NCBI RefSeq assembly: GCF_028435365.1
Contig: NZ_JAGTJJ010000081.1
Span: 1-40,550 of the forward strand
Source: Polyangium jinanense
GTDB taxonomy: Bacteria > Myxococcota > Polyangia > Polyangiales > Polyangiaceae
Direction: 5' to 3'
DNA length: 40,550 nucleotides
The position numbers and the translations under genes were made by a program. The notes beneath the pieces are model-generated. The model saw nothing but the letters and a program-made list of their open reading frames with translations. It made no database searches and was not told the DNA's origin. Positions 40,358 through 40,550 of this stretch are shown here, piece after piece (position 1 is the first letter of the stretch; each line of letters starts with the position of its first letter).

Positions 40358-40427
40358 GCGCTGGGGCGTTGCCCCAGGCCCCACCAGGGGCTGTCCGCCC
40401 CTGGACCTGGACCAGCCAGGGGCCTGA
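40358..40427. repeat. Compound hairpin repeat, copy 4 (truncated left arm)
   Basis: It starts like copies 2 and 3 (GCGCTGGGGC..GCCCCAGG, GGGGCTGTCCGCCCC, CTGGACC) but stops at 'accagccaggggcc', before the 14-bp hairpin. The right arm is absent. It lies just past the stop of the partial gene at the window edge. Confidence 0.8.
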
Positions 40428-40436
40428 GCATTGGTC

Positions 40437-40550
40437 TCATCTCGCGAGCCCATTCTCCCTGAGCACCCGTAGCATCTCTGCTGCGGGTGCCAGTCGTTCG
40501 AGCCCGCGGCTGATGGTGACGGATCCGGGGGGTCCTCCGGAGGACTTGCC
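40437..40550 (-). CDS. 3' end of an unidentified gene (possibly transposase-like)
   Basis: The last 37 codons of a minus-strand frame run into the window edge. They end in GGPPGSVTISRGLERL, then APAAEMLRVLRENGLAR, and a TGA at 40437-40439. The 'GPPG..TI.RGLERL' pattern loosely recalls the C-termini of IS4-type transposases, but this is too short to call. It could be an unrelated protein or a chance frame. The rest lies outside the window. Confidence 0.35.
   Translation of the reverse strand, partial: GKSSGGPPGSVTISRGLERLAPAAEMLRVLRENGLAR

Overview
The window looks like chromosome of a large-genome myxobacterium of the Polyangium/Sorangium type. The grounds are very high GC with strong third-position GC bias, Cys-rich 'Myxo disulfide' (DUF4215-like) repeats in a Gly-rich lipoprotein, and very large fused Ser/Thr-kinase/AAA/histidine-kinase proteins. 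The organism assignment is inference from gene content. No rRNA, tRNA, CRISPR array, phage module or complete insertion sequence was seen.

Layout. (1) 1-5.7 kb: repeat copy 1, a periplasmic-propeller hybrid histidine kinase (-), and a Coq4-like protein (-) divergent from a TetR regulator (+). (2) 5.8-14.3 kb: giant hybrid kinase A (+; Ser/Thr kinase, AAA ATPase, helical repeats, GAF, His kinase, receiver), repeat copy 2, and a convergent REC-PAS-HK-REC kinase (-). (3) 14.3-15.0 kb: a gene graveyard with a thrombospondin-type-3 fragment and a collapsed methyltransferase. (4) 15.0-17.8 kb: a TetR regulator (-) divergent from a hemolysin III/lipase/small-protein operon (+), with three matching operator-like palindromes between them. 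(5) 18.2-23.2 kb: an OmpA-like lipoprotein, repeat copy 3, a von Willebrand A protein and a serine beta-lactamase-fold lipoprotein, all on +. (6) 23.1-37.5 kb, all on -: kinase B (paralogue of A), a PAS-STAS protein, a Cys-rich lipoprotein and kinase C (Ser/Thr kinase-AAA-GAF-STAS). (7) 37.8-40.6 kb: a divergent REC-STAS protein (+), a kelch-like lipoprotein (-), truncated repeat copy 4 and the 3' end of an unidentified gene.

How the genes fit together. The locus reads as a signalling workshop built from a few exchangeable modules. Kinases A, B and C share one N-terminal chassis. A and B end in a His-kinase/receiver/helical-tail module that is also attached to the periplasmic propeller sensor at 174-4052. 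C instead ends in an RsbR-type STAS domain, which reappears behind a PAS sensor (30400-31290) and behind a receiver (37780-38769). The three STAS modules have identical internal spacing and keep both RsbR-type phospho-threonines, but no RsbS or RsbT homologue lies in the window.

The most unusual non-coding element is a compound inverted repeat of about 320-340 bp. Its two arms are diverged copies of one roughly 115-nt module, and compensatory changes preserve the hairpins. All copies lie next to gene 3' ends.
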